From a virus: DNA of 35,103 nucleotides. The stretch spans positions 1-35,103 of IMG/VR virus record IMGVR_UViG_3300033144_003015; one strand, 5' to 3'. Every line of letters starts with the position of its first letter. The stretch's first letter is position 1. The notes beneath the pieces are model-generated. The model made no database searches, was not told the origin of the DNA, and saw only the letters and a program-made list of their open reading frames with translations. This document shows, piece by piece, positions 24,601-32,454 of the stretch. Position numbers and translations under genes: made by a program.

Positions 24601-27600
24601 TGGGCCATAAATGAGATTAAGGATGGTGTTCTTGATTCAGTAGGTAATGCCTCTTTGGATGAGAGAATACAATTGCCTGGATTAACTTACAGCGAGACTA
24701 AAAAGGGAGCTAACGATATTAGGCAAGGAAAACTATCTTCATTACCAGCCAAAAAGGTATTTGCAGCTATGGCTCAAGCTAGAGTTGAGGGTGAATATAA
24801 ATTCGATCAAGGATCAGGGAAGAACATTATAAGTAAGACGGTTCCTATAGATAGCTCTAGGAGGGTTCAAACAGAAGAAGAGTTCTTGTCAGAAGAAGAT
24901 TTAGATGCTTTTTACGGTGAGAAAGCTGTAGAGCAAGACAGAGCAAGGCAAGTTGAGGAAGCTAGAATATCTTTAGCGGACAAAGTGCGTAAGCTTAAAA
25001 TAAAGAAGCCAGGAAGTTTGAGTGTAAGTTTAGGCCCTGATGCTATTTGGGACGGAGCTGTAGAGGTACTAGCTAAAAGTATTGAGGGAGCATCTACAGT
25101 GGCTCAGGCTGTCGAAAAAGCTATTGATTACATAAAGGCTACAGACTGGTATAAGAAGCAGTTACCAGACAAGAGAGCTCAGGTGGTCAAAGAGGTTAGA
25201 GCATCCCTTAATGATGTTGTAAGCACTCAAGAAGCTGAATCTGAAATTGAGTCTAAAGAGAAGGTAGCTGAAGAAAAAAGAAAAGAGATTGCTGAATTAG
25301 AAAAAGCTAGAAAGGCTAAGGAGAAAGTGAAAGATCAGAAAGAGCCTATTGAAGAAAAGAAAAAACCTGAAGCTGAGGAGTTTGAAGCTCCTGATGGAGA
25401 GACTGTAAAGATAGACAGAACCAAGATAACTCAAACTGATCCTAAAAGGAAAAAGAAATTAAGACAGCACTACAACAAGATAAAATCAGACCCTTCTGTG
25501 TCTCAATCATTGAAAGATGTTTTAGACGGAGATCCAAGGACTTATTACGACACACAGACTAACGTGTGGCAAGTAGGAACAGCTTTAGAGCTTGTTAATG
25601 CCTTTGCAAGAGATGGTGGTTTAGACTCTTTGTTAGAAGACGTGGAGAATAACTTCGCGGAATATGGAGCTGTAGGTATAATGATATTACAATCAGCAGC
25701 TCTTCATTACGAGTCACAAGGAAGAGAATCTGATGCTGAAGCTGCAATGGCTGCCAAAATAAGATTAATGACTATCGCTGGTCAAGTTCTGCAATCAGCC
25801 AAAATTACACTAGATCCAGGACAGCTAGAAGAGTTATCTAAAATATCTTCAACAGTTGCTATAAATATAAGGAGCGAGATTAAGGAATATAGAGATAGCG
25901 TATTATCTAAGAAGGTTGAAGGGGGTAAAACTAAAAAAGAAGAAATACTTCAAGGGATCACTAGCTTGGAGGATGCTATAAATGTAATAGCCGAAGGGAT
26001 AGCTAATAATGATCCTGCGGTTCAGAAAGCAATAGAGCAATTCTCAGGCAAGTCTAAAGTAACAAAAAGCGTAAAACCAGTTCAAACTCCTGAATACAAG
26101 GAAACTTTAAGGAAGGAACGTGAGAAAAGGAAGCAGATAAGAGCGGATGCTAAAAAGAACAAAGGTAAGTACTTCTATAGTTCATTCGGGGTTACTCCTG
26201 AAGGTATAGAGATGATCGGTGACTTAGCTGCCTCTTATGTTAGATCAGGGATTACGAATGTAAAAATGCTTGCTGATAAGATTAGACAAGTACTGAAGGA
26301 GGATTTCGATGTAGAGATTAGTGATGCTGACATTGAGAAGTCTTTCAAGAAGAAAAACATTTCCTCCATAGCTAAGACGCAAGAAAGCCAAGCTGCTTCA
26401 GAAGCACTTGCTAAGAAAGTTGTTAATGAAGTAAAGAGTAAAGGTTCGAAAACAGTTAAGGCTGTAGACGCTTTAGTTAGAACGTTGTTCTCTAAAGCAA
26501 AAGAATCATTACCGGAGAAGCAAAAGGATGACACTACTCAATCTTACCGAGAGAAGCTGGTAGAAGCTATGTCTCAACAAGAATTTAGTAGAGAGGTTTG
26601 GGATTCCGCTAAAAGGTCAGTAAGTCAAATGTTAGACGCTCAAGAATCTAACGGGGAAATAACAGGAGCTGAGAAAGCTCAGGTGTTAAAAGATTTAGAC
26701 TTGTTCTTTGAGGACAAAGTAGGATCTCCTTTTTCTAAGTCATTACTGGATAAAAGCATAAAAGAGCAGATTAAGTCTGACGGAGATAGAATCAACGAGA
26801 TCATAAAGGAGCACTGGACCAATAAAAAAGAGCGAGGACGATCGTTAGCCGAGAAAATAGTAGCTGACACTAACCTAACAGCAGAACAAGCGACAGAGTT
26901 ATCCAAAACGATTGAAGACAGATTCTCTTCCTTAATACAAGATCATGCTGAGAGAGCATTAGCTAAATCTTTAGGTGTAGACAAGTTGACTGGAGCTGTA
27001 AAGCTTAAGCATGGAGCTACGCTTAAAAACATTGTAGAAGCTATAAACTTAGGAGCGTTAACTCCTAACGCTTACTTGGATGCTTTTGGTCAAAGGTTTG
27101 GTTTCGGAACAATAACTAAAGGGGAGGTAGCTAAGATAAATGGATTCATTTATAATTTAACTATGCTTCCTAAAGGCAGTTCAGCCAGGGAGAAAGAAAT
27201 GATCAGATTAAGGTCGTTCCTTGAAAATATAAAGATGAGAAATGCTTCTACTTACAAAAAAGTAACAGCACTACTTAAAGAGTTCTTTATCAGGCACATA
27301 CTAGGGTCTTTATCTCCAGTAGTAAGGAGTGTTACAGGTTTAGCTATGGTAACTCCTTTCGTATTCTTTATGGAGGCAGTTAAGAACCCTAAGCTTTTCT
27401 TGAAAGAGGTTAAAAACATAGCTAAAGCTCCTTACAATGTAGTAAAGAAGCAAGCAACGAACACTAGATTGACTAACGCCATGTTCGAAGGAATAAAGAA
27501 AGATGGCTGGAACGTATTGAAAGATGCTTACAAGGAAGGTTTTGTAAATTACGACATAGCTCAGGAAGGGTTTAATGAAGGAGCGACTACAGGGTTCTTA

Positions 27601-29301
27601 GATGAATTACATAACACTCCATGGTCAGAAGTAAAAGGGCCAGGAAAAAAAGTACTGAAAGCAATCGAGACACCTGTATCAATGATGGTAAGATTACTTA
27701 TAGCTGGTGACGCTTTAGCTGATGCTGCGGTAAGGCCATTCTTCGCTCTAGTAGGAGCTTACAACAAGGTACTTATAGATACCGATGGAGGAACTTCTGT
27801 CTCAGAAAAAGAGTTTTGGCATCAAGTTGACGAGTATAAAGCTGCTGATGATGCAGCAAAAGAAGCTGCTGAAGCTCAAGCTGAAGTAGAGTTGCAGAAA
27901 CTAAAAGATAAAGGAGTTCCAACTAAGGACTTTAATCTTAAGCAAAGAGCTAGGGAGATACAGTGGGAAATGATGGATGCTGATGTGAGATTATTCGCGG
28001 AGAGAAAAGCAGGGGAGATAAGATTAGGTAACGATCCTACAGGAAGCTTAGGAGTTCTTTATAATTCAATAAAGAAGTTCAGTAAAAAATTCCCTCCATT
28101 GACTTACTTACTTCCTTTTGTAAGGATCCCGACTAATGCACTCCAGATGGCTACAGACTACACTCCAGTAGGGGCATTGAGGTCTATATTCGGAACAGGG
28201 ACATTCGTAGCTAAGAGCGATCCTCAGAACAAAACAATAATAGAGAAGGCTAGAGTAGGTAAAGACTTCTTAAAACCTTTTAGAAAGTCACAACAGGACA
28301 GAAAGGTGAAGGGAGGGTTATTGATGGATGACAGATTAGATTACTTATTAAAATCATCAATAGGAATGTTGGCAGGTAGCACAATCATGTATTTAGCTCT
28401 TGACGGATTAAATAAAGATGATGACGATGAAGATAACAGGTTTCAAATAACAGCAAAAGGAAAAGGTTATTACGGAGACAACATACCTTTAGAAAGAGGT
28501 AAGAGTAGGACTGGAGTAAGGCCTTATCACTTCAGAATGAAGGTTCCTTTCACTAACACTTGGTCCCCATGGATCGACTACAGAGATTCTCCACTTATCA
28601 TGTGGATGACAGCAGCAGGTTCAATATCTGATAGAATACTCTACGAGGAGAAAGAATTAATTCCTCTAGATGATGCAGGAAATAAACTGAGTACTGTGTT
28701 TGATCCTGACATTGGAGGTTCAGCAGCGTTAGAAGCTTTGGCTTCATTTAAAGAGCAAGCATACATGCAGGCTGTGTCTGAACTGATAGCTGCGGGAGAT
28801 AAGCTGGATACGGGAGCCAGCCAGTTTGTAGACAAAACGACAGGTTTAGTTACTAGATCAGCTAAGGGAACATGGTATCCATCTTTTTACTCTAAAGCAT
28901 ACCAGTACTACCAGACTGTAAAACAGTCAGACAAGAGCTTTGTAACTAAGGCTAGAGATAGTATATGGGAAAACATGTATCAAACAATGGCTAAAGACGT
29001 ATTCTTTTTAGACTTCATGCTTGATGATTACATAAATAACGCAGGAGAGAAGGTTCAAAGAAATACTAGTGCTATACCTATAGTTCCATCATCAATGATA
29101 AAAGGAGTTCAGGATTATGTAGGACAGTATGGAGCTGATCAGGTTCAACTTTCAGACGCTCTTCTTGAGGGAAGACCTAAAATATCTTTTAGCGATCTGT
29201 TTCCAGATGCTATGAGAGGTAAAACAATGGTCTATTCTAGTGACGAGAAAAAAGAGATTAGTTTAGACGATAAGATGAAGTTTGCAAAAGCCTTTATATA
29301 G
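21673..29301 (+). CDS. Giant internal/polyvalent virion protein (2542 aa)
   Basis: Order of parts: flexible acidic N-terminus with a repeated LVVPEGE (residues 8-14 and 36-42); charged helices to about 590; glycine-rich hydrophobic segments (about 596-625, 762-776); a Glu/Thr/Val-rich acidic linker (about 820-940) with internal repeats; a helical domain (LPGLTYSETKKGANDI, about 1000); two related helical modules (GAVEVLAKSIEGASTVAQAV, about 1126; EMIGDLAASYVRSGITNVKM, about 1513); a hydrophobic stretch (VRSVTGLAMVTPFVFFM, about 1885); and a C-terminal part with LLPFVRIPTNALQM (about 2145) and a likely membrane span SIGMLAGSTIMYLALDGL (about 2230). The C-terminal P-F-V-R-x-P-T-N signature recalls large phage polyvalent proteins. 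By order it matches T7 gp16, but no transglycosylase motif was found. The stop is TAG. Confidence 0.75.
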   Translation: MTDVNESLVVPEGEDDFSLSVEPTIATETVASPEGLVVPEGEEAEVPKKVSPLETGESLVEPSLPSGAPQGGTGLDSPLSVDNQEPFNVLGRPTEEPLIFRSVSEEKAGLEEGLVKAKDKQNEDPLAIIEGSEAHRDLEAVLAPRMTTEEEIESTLTQLQADQNVSPQQLEAAEIMALQKKDLLLERFRDSVNEEKKKVFKSQLRKVKEEAGDSVGGFIDREKRALADNDPFIIDEVKEEYDFNRKIDHLTSKYVVNLALTRNVIPHNVYVKIAAMNRSKNKDEELANYKKDLLDQISKDNEVLGNRISAEEIKSFSQKDIGELAAISGSLAEISEQVSSVEAEKQEFLAKKHKGIDSDIAKLKKKIIDDESLNEEDKQWIREKVAKKEKLKDSFYEKDGSKAGKAFVGDIKEGSHSFNLYREILEDIPEDLSSKEKFDLFYITLNRVSKNKLKKAGMIDEDGNYDNSSETALRDLLGIEDVLGIDFRGSMIGGLTPMKKEALETKGKVDDLTNLFLNNTAYSSGNYWDEFYASFLGGLYPDSAKAAGVISDTQRAGETVATLSDFGITEDENINKEHLQAFSDLVAFPEETPKLQLVGSTLGGSFAMMGKLMAGGAALRALKVGKLGASLTRAEKALSKTRAGKIVANSIKQGVNAEFSGELFNDKEELEFKQFFAGQMAADVVEGMLKGAGGKFASTLIKNLGVNKKAALDFTGKIFSRATGEFTEESMQQIVGAYNKSDSFKGTVEELRRQFPDMDSVTEFAILTGLMGATFGLKTSYSDVRQRLKDGGYDTSKADEIMEEIGKETKKAAEIINEGKKESKAEAEPVTEAAEEAVTEEVTPDAEITEEAVTEEVTAPEVIIDETGETEYTNKEGEFFSEEEILNITPEEVSEMVIKNPSEAVQQKVSPKAEIAEETVETVPEAEIETKTDTDESVQPSETKTEDKTKTVQAEEVAGQTAVKPKSGETTSQDKAWAINEIKDGVLDSVGNASLDERIQLPGLTYSETKKGANDIRQGKLSSLPAKKVFAAMAQARVEGEYKFDQGSGKNIISKTVPIDSSRRVQTEEEFLSEEDLDAFYGEKAVEQDRARQVEEARISLADKVRKLKIKKPGSLSVSLGPDAIWDGAVEVLAKSIEGASTVAQAVEKAIDYIKATDWYKKQLPDKRAQVVKEVRASLNDVVSTQEAESEIESKEKVAEEKRKEIAELEKARKAKEKVKDQKEPIEEKKKPEAEEFEAPDGETVKIDRTKITQTDPKRKKKLRQHYNKIKSDPSVSQSLKDVLDGDPRTYYDTQTNVWQVGTALELVNAFARDGGLDSLLEDVENNFAEYGAVGIMILQSAALHYESQGRESDAEAAMAAKIRLMTIAGQVLQSAKITLDPGQLEELSKISSTVAINIRSEIKEYRDSVLSKKVEGGKTKKEEILQGITSLEDAINVIAEGIANNDPAVQKAIEQFSGKSKVTKSVKPVQTPEYKETLRKEREKRKQIRADAKKNKGKYFYSSFGVTPEGIEMIGDLAASYVRSGITNVKMLADKIRQVLKEDFDVEISDADIEKSFKKKNISSIAKTQESQAASEALAKKVVNEVKSKGSKTVKAVDALVRTLFSKAKESLPEKQKDDTTQSYREKLVEAMSQQEFSREVWDSAKRSVSQMLDAQESNGEITGAEKAQVLKDLDLFFEDKVGSPFSKSLLDKSIKEQIKSDGDRINEIIKEHWTNKKERGRSLAEKIVADTNLTAEQATELSKTIEDRFSSLIQDHAERALAKSLGVDKLTGAVKLKHGATLKNIVEAINLGALTPNAYLDAFGQRFGFGTITKGEVAKINGFIYNLTMLPKGSSAREKEMIRLRSFLENIKMRNASTYKKVTALLKEFFIRHILGSLSPVVRSVTGLAMVTPFVFFMEAVKNPKLFLKEVKNIAKAPYNVVKKQATNTRLTNAMFEGIKKDGWNVLKDAYKEGFVNYDIAQEGFNEGATTGFLDELHNTPWSEVKGPGKKVLKAIETPVSMMVRLLIAGDALADAAVRPFFALVGAYNKVLIDTDGGTSVSEKEFWHQVDEYKAADDAAKEAAEAQAEVELQKLKDKGVPTKDFNLKQRAREIQWEMMDADVRLFAERKAGEIRLGNDPTGSLGVLYNSIKKFSKKFPPLTYLLPFVRIPTNALQMATDYTPVGALRSIFGTGTFVAKSDPQNKTIIEKARVGKDFLKPFRKSQQDRKVKGGLLMDDRLDYLLKSSIGMLAGSTIMYLALDGLNKDDDDEDNRFQITAKGKGYYGDNIPLERGKSRTGVRPYHFRMKVPFTNTWSPWIDYRDSPLIMWMTAAGSISDRILYEEKELIPLDDAGNKLSTVFDPDIGGSAALEALASFKEQAYMQAVSELIAAGDKLDTGASQFVDKTTGLVTRSAKGTWYPSFYSKAYQYYQTVKQSDKSFVTKARDSIWENMYQTMAKDVFFLDFMLDDYINNAGEKVQRNTSAIPIVPSSMIKGVQDYVGQYGADQVQLSDALLEGRPKISFSDLFPDAMRGKTMVYSSDEKKEISLDDKMKFAKAFI
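21692..21800 (+). repeat. 25-base direct repeat coding LVVPEGE
   Basis: A 25-base block is identical at 21692-21716 and 21776-21800, in the same reading frame and 84 bases apart. It begins GCTTAGTTGTTCCTGAAGG and encodes a repeated LVVPEGE near the N-terminus of the giant protein. Confidence 0.85.
24181..24245 (+). repeat. 20-base direct repeat in the acidic linker
   Basis: GCTGTTACTGAAGAGGTTAC occurs at 24181-24200 and 24226-24245, a 45-base period that keeps the frame. It encodes AVTEEVT twice in the acidic linker of the giant protein and probably arose by slippage or duplication. Confidence 0.9.
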
Positions 29302-29305
29302 AGAA

Positions 29306-29437
29306 TTGCTAGTAGATAATTTTGACAACCTTAAAGAATTATCAGATGAAGAGATAAAGTCAGAACTCCAATCCTTTAGAAGAGGAGTAATGGATGATTT
29401 ATTATCAGGTGATTTCGACTGGATGATGAGAAAGTAA
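29306..29437 (+). CDS. Small ORF (43 aa) after the giant gene, non-ATG start
   Basis: From TTG at 29306 the frame reads LLVDNFDNLKELSDEEI and goes on to end DDLLSGDFDWMMRK before TAA at 29435-29437. The acidic, helical sequence looks coding. An earlier TTG at 29282, inside the end of the giant gene, would give 51 aa; the first ATG (29390) would leave only 15 aa. The frame is +1 relative to the giant gene and opens at 29279, 23 bases before that gene's stop, so a frameshifted C-terminal extension is an alternative. Function is unknown. It is followed by a 67-base gap before the cysteine-rich gene. Confidence 0.5.
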   Translation: MLVDNFDNLKELSDEEIKSELQSFRRGVMDDLLSGDFDWMMRK

Positions 29438-29504
29438 AAAGTAATCCTCGTTAGTATTACAAATCTTTCATTTTTTTTGATAACTTTAACAATATTTAAC
29501 AGTT

Positions 29505-30047
29505 ATGGCATTAGGACTAAGAATAAACGCAGAGTTCAGTAAAACAGGGGTTATTGTTTATGATACAACTTGTAAGTACGATTCTTGCGCAAACAAGACT
29601 GGTTACGGAGCTCCTAACGAAACAGCAGCGGCAGCCATTTCAGCAACAGTAGAAATTACAATACCAGGGGTAACAACCCCAGTAGTAGTTACCGTATCCC
29701 CATACCTTCCAAATGAGAACGGTGTAGGTTTCGAGATCGACTATGTTGACTTAAATATCAGTGAAATTCCTCCAGGGGAATGGCATTTCAAGTATACAGT
29801 AAACTACGCAGGTGGCGTATCGTATGTTAAAGAGTGTTGGTTTTTAAACACTTGCCCTATCGATTGTTGCTTAGCGGAAAGAGTAAAGAAGATAAATGTA
29901 ACATGTGGAGGAGAATGCGATGCGGAGACGTTCAGGTTAATTAGCTTATTGAAAGGAGCTATTCAAAACCATTGTAGTTGTGATTACGGAAAGGCTCACA
30001 ATATAGCTACCTATGTCTATGAGAAATGTAAGTGTGGTTGTTGTTAA
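29505..30047 (+). CDS. Cysteine-rich tail protein (180 aa)
   Basis: Residues 1-115 look like an all-beta, Ig-like domain (SATVEITIPGVTTPVVVTV, EIPPGEWHFKYTVNYAGG). The last 60 residues hold most of the 14 cysteines: CPIDCC, CGGEC, HCSC and the C-terminal KCKCGCC, with a helix (AETFRLISLLKGAIQNH) between them. It has no signal peptide, so the cysteines are made in the cytoplasm and may bind metal or form disulfides later in the released virion. It opens the fibre module, and the following three genes also carry cysteine clusters. It was not recognised beyond the general type of small phage tail proteins ending in CGCC. Confidence 0.75.
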   Translation: MALGLRINAEFSKTGVIVYDTTCKYDSCANKTGYGAPNETAAAAISATVEITIPGVTTPVVVTVSPYLPNENGVGFEIDYVDLNISEIPPGEWHFKYTVNYAGGVSYVKECWFLNTCPIDCCLAERVKKINVTCGGECDAETFRLISLLKGAIQNHCSCDYGKAHNIATYVYEKCKCGCC

Positions 30048-30064
30048 ATTAAAAAATTATTAAA

Positions 30065-31153
30065 ATGGGATGTTCAGATTGTAGTAGTGGTTCAAGTTGT
30101 GGTGGTTCATGCGGATCCTCATCGTCATGCGGTGGAGATTGTGGACAGCCAAAAGAATATGTAACAAAGACAGGTATTCAAGGTCCTCCAGGACCAGCAG
30201 GACCGTCTAACGATAGATTTAGTTATTATGCTACATCTTCTAACACTATTGATATAGACGCTTTATATATAGCTCCAGCTCCAATCGCTATAGATGTCGA
30301 GATTAACAAAGCGTTTGTTGCTGGTGACTTTGTTAGAATAAGTGATATTCCGGGAGTAAGCTTAGCTAACGCTAACTACATCGAAGGAACCGTAACTTCT
30401 TATGATGAAACTACAGGAGCTTTAGTAGTTGATGGAGCTACTAACTTAGCTCAAGTTGAAGGCGGCTTGGCTTATAGAAAAATGGTAGGTACGGGGTCTA
30501 TTAGTTCTTGGTATATTTCTTTGATAGACGCTAAAAACATTAACGTATCTAACGAGAGTGTTTTAGTTTACTCTGCGAGGAGAGATTTCTCTAATGGAGG
30601 TATAACATATCTTGACATTACTAGTGATAACATCACGAACCCTGCTGAATTAGCGATAAACAAATTGGTTTTTGATTCTGCCGATGCAGACGTGACGGTT
30701 CTTGTAAATAAAAAGAACTCTCATTTTCGCGTTACAGACGAGACCACAGGACTATACGATGGTAGGCAGGTGAAAGCGATTGAGATACAGCTTCACGTAC
30801 CTCAACAAGACGGGTCTAACAACTGGATAACTCCAATTAACGTTAGCGGCACAGACATATATGAGACAGGATCAATTGCGGTTATAAAGCACGGTAACTT
30901 CCCTGATTACCTAATCAACCCTATGTCTACAGGAGAGATATATACAATGGCGAGTGTTCCTGTAGGTAGAGACACTGGAACTATATCAATAAAAGGTACT
31001 CATAGGAACTACGAGTTACAGCCTGTAGGAGCCTCTAATGGATATTTCTTTAAGTATATAAATAACACTGATTTGGCTGTAGTAGGAGGTAATGTGCCTC
31101 TAGCTCCAGGAGGAACTGGAGAAGGCTTTTACTCAATTAAAGTATATATATAA
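30065..31153 (+). CDS. Cys-rich, collagen-containing tail fibre protein
   Basis: The protein has 362 aa. Residues 1-27 are Cys/Ser/Gly-rich with cysteines at 3, 6, 12, 16, 22 and 26. A short collagen-like segment (GIQGPPGPAGP) follows near 38-48. Residues about 52-155 form a domain (SYYATSSNTIDI, AGDFVRISDI, YIEGTVTSYDETTGALVV, ISSWYISL) that is shared with the next gene and is common in phage fibres. The rest is beta-rich with no enzyme motif. Its stop overlaps the next start (TAATG). It probably trimerises through the collagen part and belongs to the receptor-binding apparatus. Confidence 0.75.
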   Translation: MGCSDCSSGSSCGGSCGSSSSCGGDCGQPKEYVTKTGIQGPPGPAGPSNDRFSYYATSSNTIDIDALYIAPAPIAIDVEINKAFVAGDFVRISDIPGVSLANANYIEGTVTSYDETTGALVVDGATNLAQVEGGLAYRKMVGTGSISSWYISLIDAKNINVSNESVLVYSARRDFSNGGITYLDITSDNITNPAELAINKLVFDSADADVTVLVNKKNSHFRVTDETTGLYDGRQVKAIEIQLHVPQQDGSNNWITPINVSGTDIYETGSIAVIKHGNFPDYLINPMSTGEIYTMASVPVGRDTGTISIKGTHRNYELQPVGASNGYFFKYINNTDLAVVGGNVPLAPGGTGEGFYSIKVYI

Positions 31154-32448
31154 TGAGTTGTTCAGGATCATGTGATTGCGGAGCTTGTTCCCCAGGTATT
31201 CAAGGGGCTAAAGGTATTCAAGGACCTCAAGGAGAACAAGGACCTCCAGGACCTCCAGGGTCAACAGGTGGTCAAGGTGTGCCAGGTAACGATGGGGGTG
31301 TAGGTAATAATGGTGTTGATGGTCGTGGTTATGACGCATCAAGCTCAACCTCTATAGATGTATTAGACACTTTAGCAACCTCAGCTTCACTTGCAATAAC
31401 CACAGAGAGAGCGTACACTCCTGGGGCAAGAGTAAGGGTCTCTGATTCATCTAACCCAGCAAACAACTACTTTGAAGGCGTAGTCAATACTCACAACTCT
31501 GTAACAGGAGATATGATAATAGATTCTATCGATGTAAAGGTTGGTTCTGGAACTTTTAGCTCATGGAATGTAAATTTAACAGGAGAGATAGGGTCGGCAG
31601 GAGCAACAGGACCTCAAGGCGTACAAGGTCCAGCAGGAGTTGCGGGACCTCAAGGACCTATAGGTAACACAGGTCCTGCGGGAACAAACGGTACTGACAT
31701 ATATGATAGTGGTTGGAAAGCTATAAATAACTATACTATAGGTCAAGGTTTTGGTTTAGCACCAATAGGCTGGGCTAACCCTCAGATAAGAGTTATAGGT
31801 AGAACTGTCTTTATAGATGGTATATTCATGATCCCTCTAGGAGAGAACGGAACCCCTACTAACTTACGTACTGATTACTTAGTGTACCCTAGCACAAACA
31901 AGACCGATGTAGCAACATACACAGGTACTGATGGAGGGTTTGCGTTGGCAGCTAGTGGTTCTCTTACATCGCAAACAGCTATGTTACCTTTAGAACTAAG
32001 ACCTTCAGTTGCGAATAGAGTATCAAGATCTCAACACTCTAGTAGGTCAGTACAAGACACAGCGGGTACTCACAGTGTAACATTGGACGCTATGATTAAA
32101 AGTGTTGACATACTTACTGACGGTAAGGTGTTTATCACTACACACAAGGATGTTGATGATTCTTCAGGAACGCCAATACCTAACTCAGCGATACATTCAA
32201 TTGTAACTAAAGCAACATCTGGAGAGTTCGTGCCTGATTATAGCGCATACAAAACTAGTTTTACTGGTACTGGTCCAGGAACGGACAATAGGGTTTCTAC
32301 AGCTCACGCTACAGCGACTTACCCAGCAACAATAGACACTGATGAAGAAACAGATTTAGGAGGGTTTTTCTTTGCTTTTAGGACAAGCTACCCTGTTTCT
32401 CAAGCTTACTCAGAAGCTCAAATAACAAACGCATTTGATTCAATATAG
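31153..32448 (+). CDS. Collagen-like tail fibre protein with N-terminal Cys cluster
   Basis: The protein has 431 aa. It begins MSCSGSCDCGACSPG with cysteines at 3, 7, 9 and 12, then about 14 Gly-X-Y triplets (residues 15-58). A domain (DASSSTSIDVL, PGARVRVSD, YFEGVVNTHNSVTGDMII, GTFSSWNVNL) is paralogous to that in the previous gene. A second collagen run of about 11 triplets follows near 144-178. The C-terminal 250 residues are beta-rich (WKAINNYTIGQGFGLA, VIGRTVFIDGIFMIP) and probably form the exposed trimeric tip. Collagen triplets in phage fibres drive trimer formation. It ends in TAG. Confidence 0.8.
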   Translation: MSCSGSCDCGACSPGIQGAKGIQGPQGEQGPPGPPGSTGGQGVPGNDGGVGNNGVDGRGYDASSSTSIDVLDTLATSASLAITTERAYTPGARVRVSDSSNPANNYFEGVVNTHNSVTGDMIIDSIDVKVGSGTFSSWNVNLTGEIGSAGATGPQGVQGPAGVAGPQGPIGNTGPAGTNGTDIYDSGWKAINNYTIGQGFGLAPIGWANPQIRVIGRTVFIDGIFMIPLGENGTPTNLRTDYLVYPSTNKTDVATYTGTDGGFALAASGSLTSQTAMLPLELRPSVANRVSRSQHSSRSVQDTAGTHSVTLDAMIKSVDILTDGKVFITTHKDVDDSSGTPIPNSAIHSIVTKATSGEFVPDYSAYKTSFTGTGPGTDNRVSTAHATATYPATIDTDEETDLGGFFFAFRTSYPVSQAYSEAQITNAFDSI

Positions 32449-32454
32449 TAACGT

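Noticed and set aside
29460-29500. Promoter before the 180-aa gene
   Set aside because: TAACTTTA lacks the final G and no TTTG lies at the right distance, so the match is too weak to list.
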